A stretch of 64,000 bases of DNA, taken from the NCBI RefSeq assembly GCF_900182905.1, contig NZ_FXUF01000013.1:45541-109540 (forward strand), read 5' to 3'. This stretch comes from Anoxynatronum buryatiense. Its GTDB lineage: Bacteria; Bacillota; Clostridia; Peptostreptococcales; Tindalliaceae. Below are positions 63,667 to 64,000 of the stretch, piece by piece. A program made the translations under genes and the position numbers. Each line of letters opens with the position of its first letter. Positions within the stretch are counted from its first letter, which is position 1. The notes under the pieces are model-generated. The model was given only the letters and a program-made list of their open reading frames with translations, did not search any database and was not told where the DNA came from.

Positions 63667-64000
63667 TCAGCTTGTCTTTCTCACACCGTTTTCATCAACT
63701 TCATACCCGTCGATGATGGTGCTTCTGGCGAGGGTGCCGTCGGGGTGGAAGTAGTACCACTTGCCTTCCACTTCAAGCCATTTGCCGGTTACCAGGAGGC
63801 CTTCGCCGGTGAAGTAATAGGTGGTGTGGTTGCCGCTGGTTTCCATGTCTTTCCAGCCCACCACCAGGGTCTTGCCTGCATAGTATCTTCGGTTGCTGCC
63901 GTCTCTCACCCAGCCGGTTTTCAGGGTGCCGTCGGTGTTGAAGAAGTACTTGACGCCCTGGATGGTCTGGGAGCCGGTGAGGGCTTTGCCGTCTTGGTAG
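63667..64000 (-). CDS. Cell-wall-binding repeat protein, C-terminal end (cut by window edge)
   Basis: The last 110 codons of a longer gene that runs off the right edge. It consists of choline-binding/glucan-binding-type repeats of about 20 residues: GVKYFFNTDGTLKTGW, NRRYYAGKTLVVGW, HTTYYFTGEGLLVTGKW, GKWYYFHPDGTLA. These aromatic- and Gly-rich repeats attach proteins to cell-wall polymers. The enzymatic or adhesive part is outside the window. Confidence 0.85.
   Translation of the reverse strand, partial: YQDGKALTGSQTIQGVKYFFNTDGTLKTGWVRDGSNRRYYAGKTLVVGWKDMETSGNHTTYYFTGEGLLVTGKWLEVEGKWYYFHPDGTLARSTIIDGYEVDENGVRKTS

Overview
The window looks like a chromosomal segment of a moderately GC-rich, amino-acid-fermenting member of the Clostridia (Bacillota). 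The clues are the ferredoxin-dependent indolepyruvate oxidoreductase, two sigma-54 activators, an NhaC-type sodium/proton antiporter, a CymR-like Rrf2 regulator, strong AGGAGG ribosome sites and Firmicute-type surface proteins with copper-amine-oxidase-N-like domains. No rRNA or tRNA gene was seen. The genus cannot be fixed by eye.

Layout. 1-5.4 kb (minus): an nhaC-like antiporter cut by the window edge, a PAS/sigma-54 activator and iorB-iorA, with a palindrome-rich control region. 5.6-8.4 kb (plus): MoaE-like protein, a double-MerR regulator and an M28 peptidase, then the domain V/VI remnant of a group II intron. 8.7-13.4 kb: rifamycin phosphotransferase (rph) and an MFS transporter opposite a TetR gene. 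13.4-20.0 kb: AT-richer accessory DNA with small VOC, hydrolase, SRPBCC, DUF1801 and TetR genes, an IS3-like fragment, a 273-277 bp direct repeat around a 3 kb block, and one copy of a structured 206-nt repeat. 20.0-26.5 kb (minus): ftsK and tcdA, a CymR-like regulator, glutaminase and cysteine synthase. 27-35.5 kb: a secreted M3-like peptidase, two divergent surface proteins and a TetR. 35.8-44.5 kb (minus): an extracytoplasmic flavin reductase with a MerR-type promoter, its MerR regulator, a NatAB-like exporter with one permease fused to a CPBP protease, an RDD protein and SppA. 44.8-49.7 kb (plus): a sigma-54 two-component system followed by an AGCS symporter behind a near-consensus -24/-12 promoter. 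50-52.2 kb: DUF3784 protein, patatin and a small membrane protein. 52.5-58.3 kb: a tripartite tricarboxylate transporter operon with RraA-like and dehydrogenase genes opposite a LysR gene. 58.4-64 kb: UspA, a histidine kinase/response regulator pair, a CapA-like protein, the second copy of the structured repeat and the end of a cell-wall-binding protein.

The most unusual signals are: (i) two opposed copies of a ~206-nt nested-stem element, each sitting between two terminator-like hairpins that share a copy-specific stem; (ii) the 3 kb block bracketed by copies of the ftsK-adjacent intergenic region; and (iii) a recurring habit of 9-bp-period repeats that insert charged, low-complexity tracts into unrelated proteins, including one lying in frame just past a stop codon.
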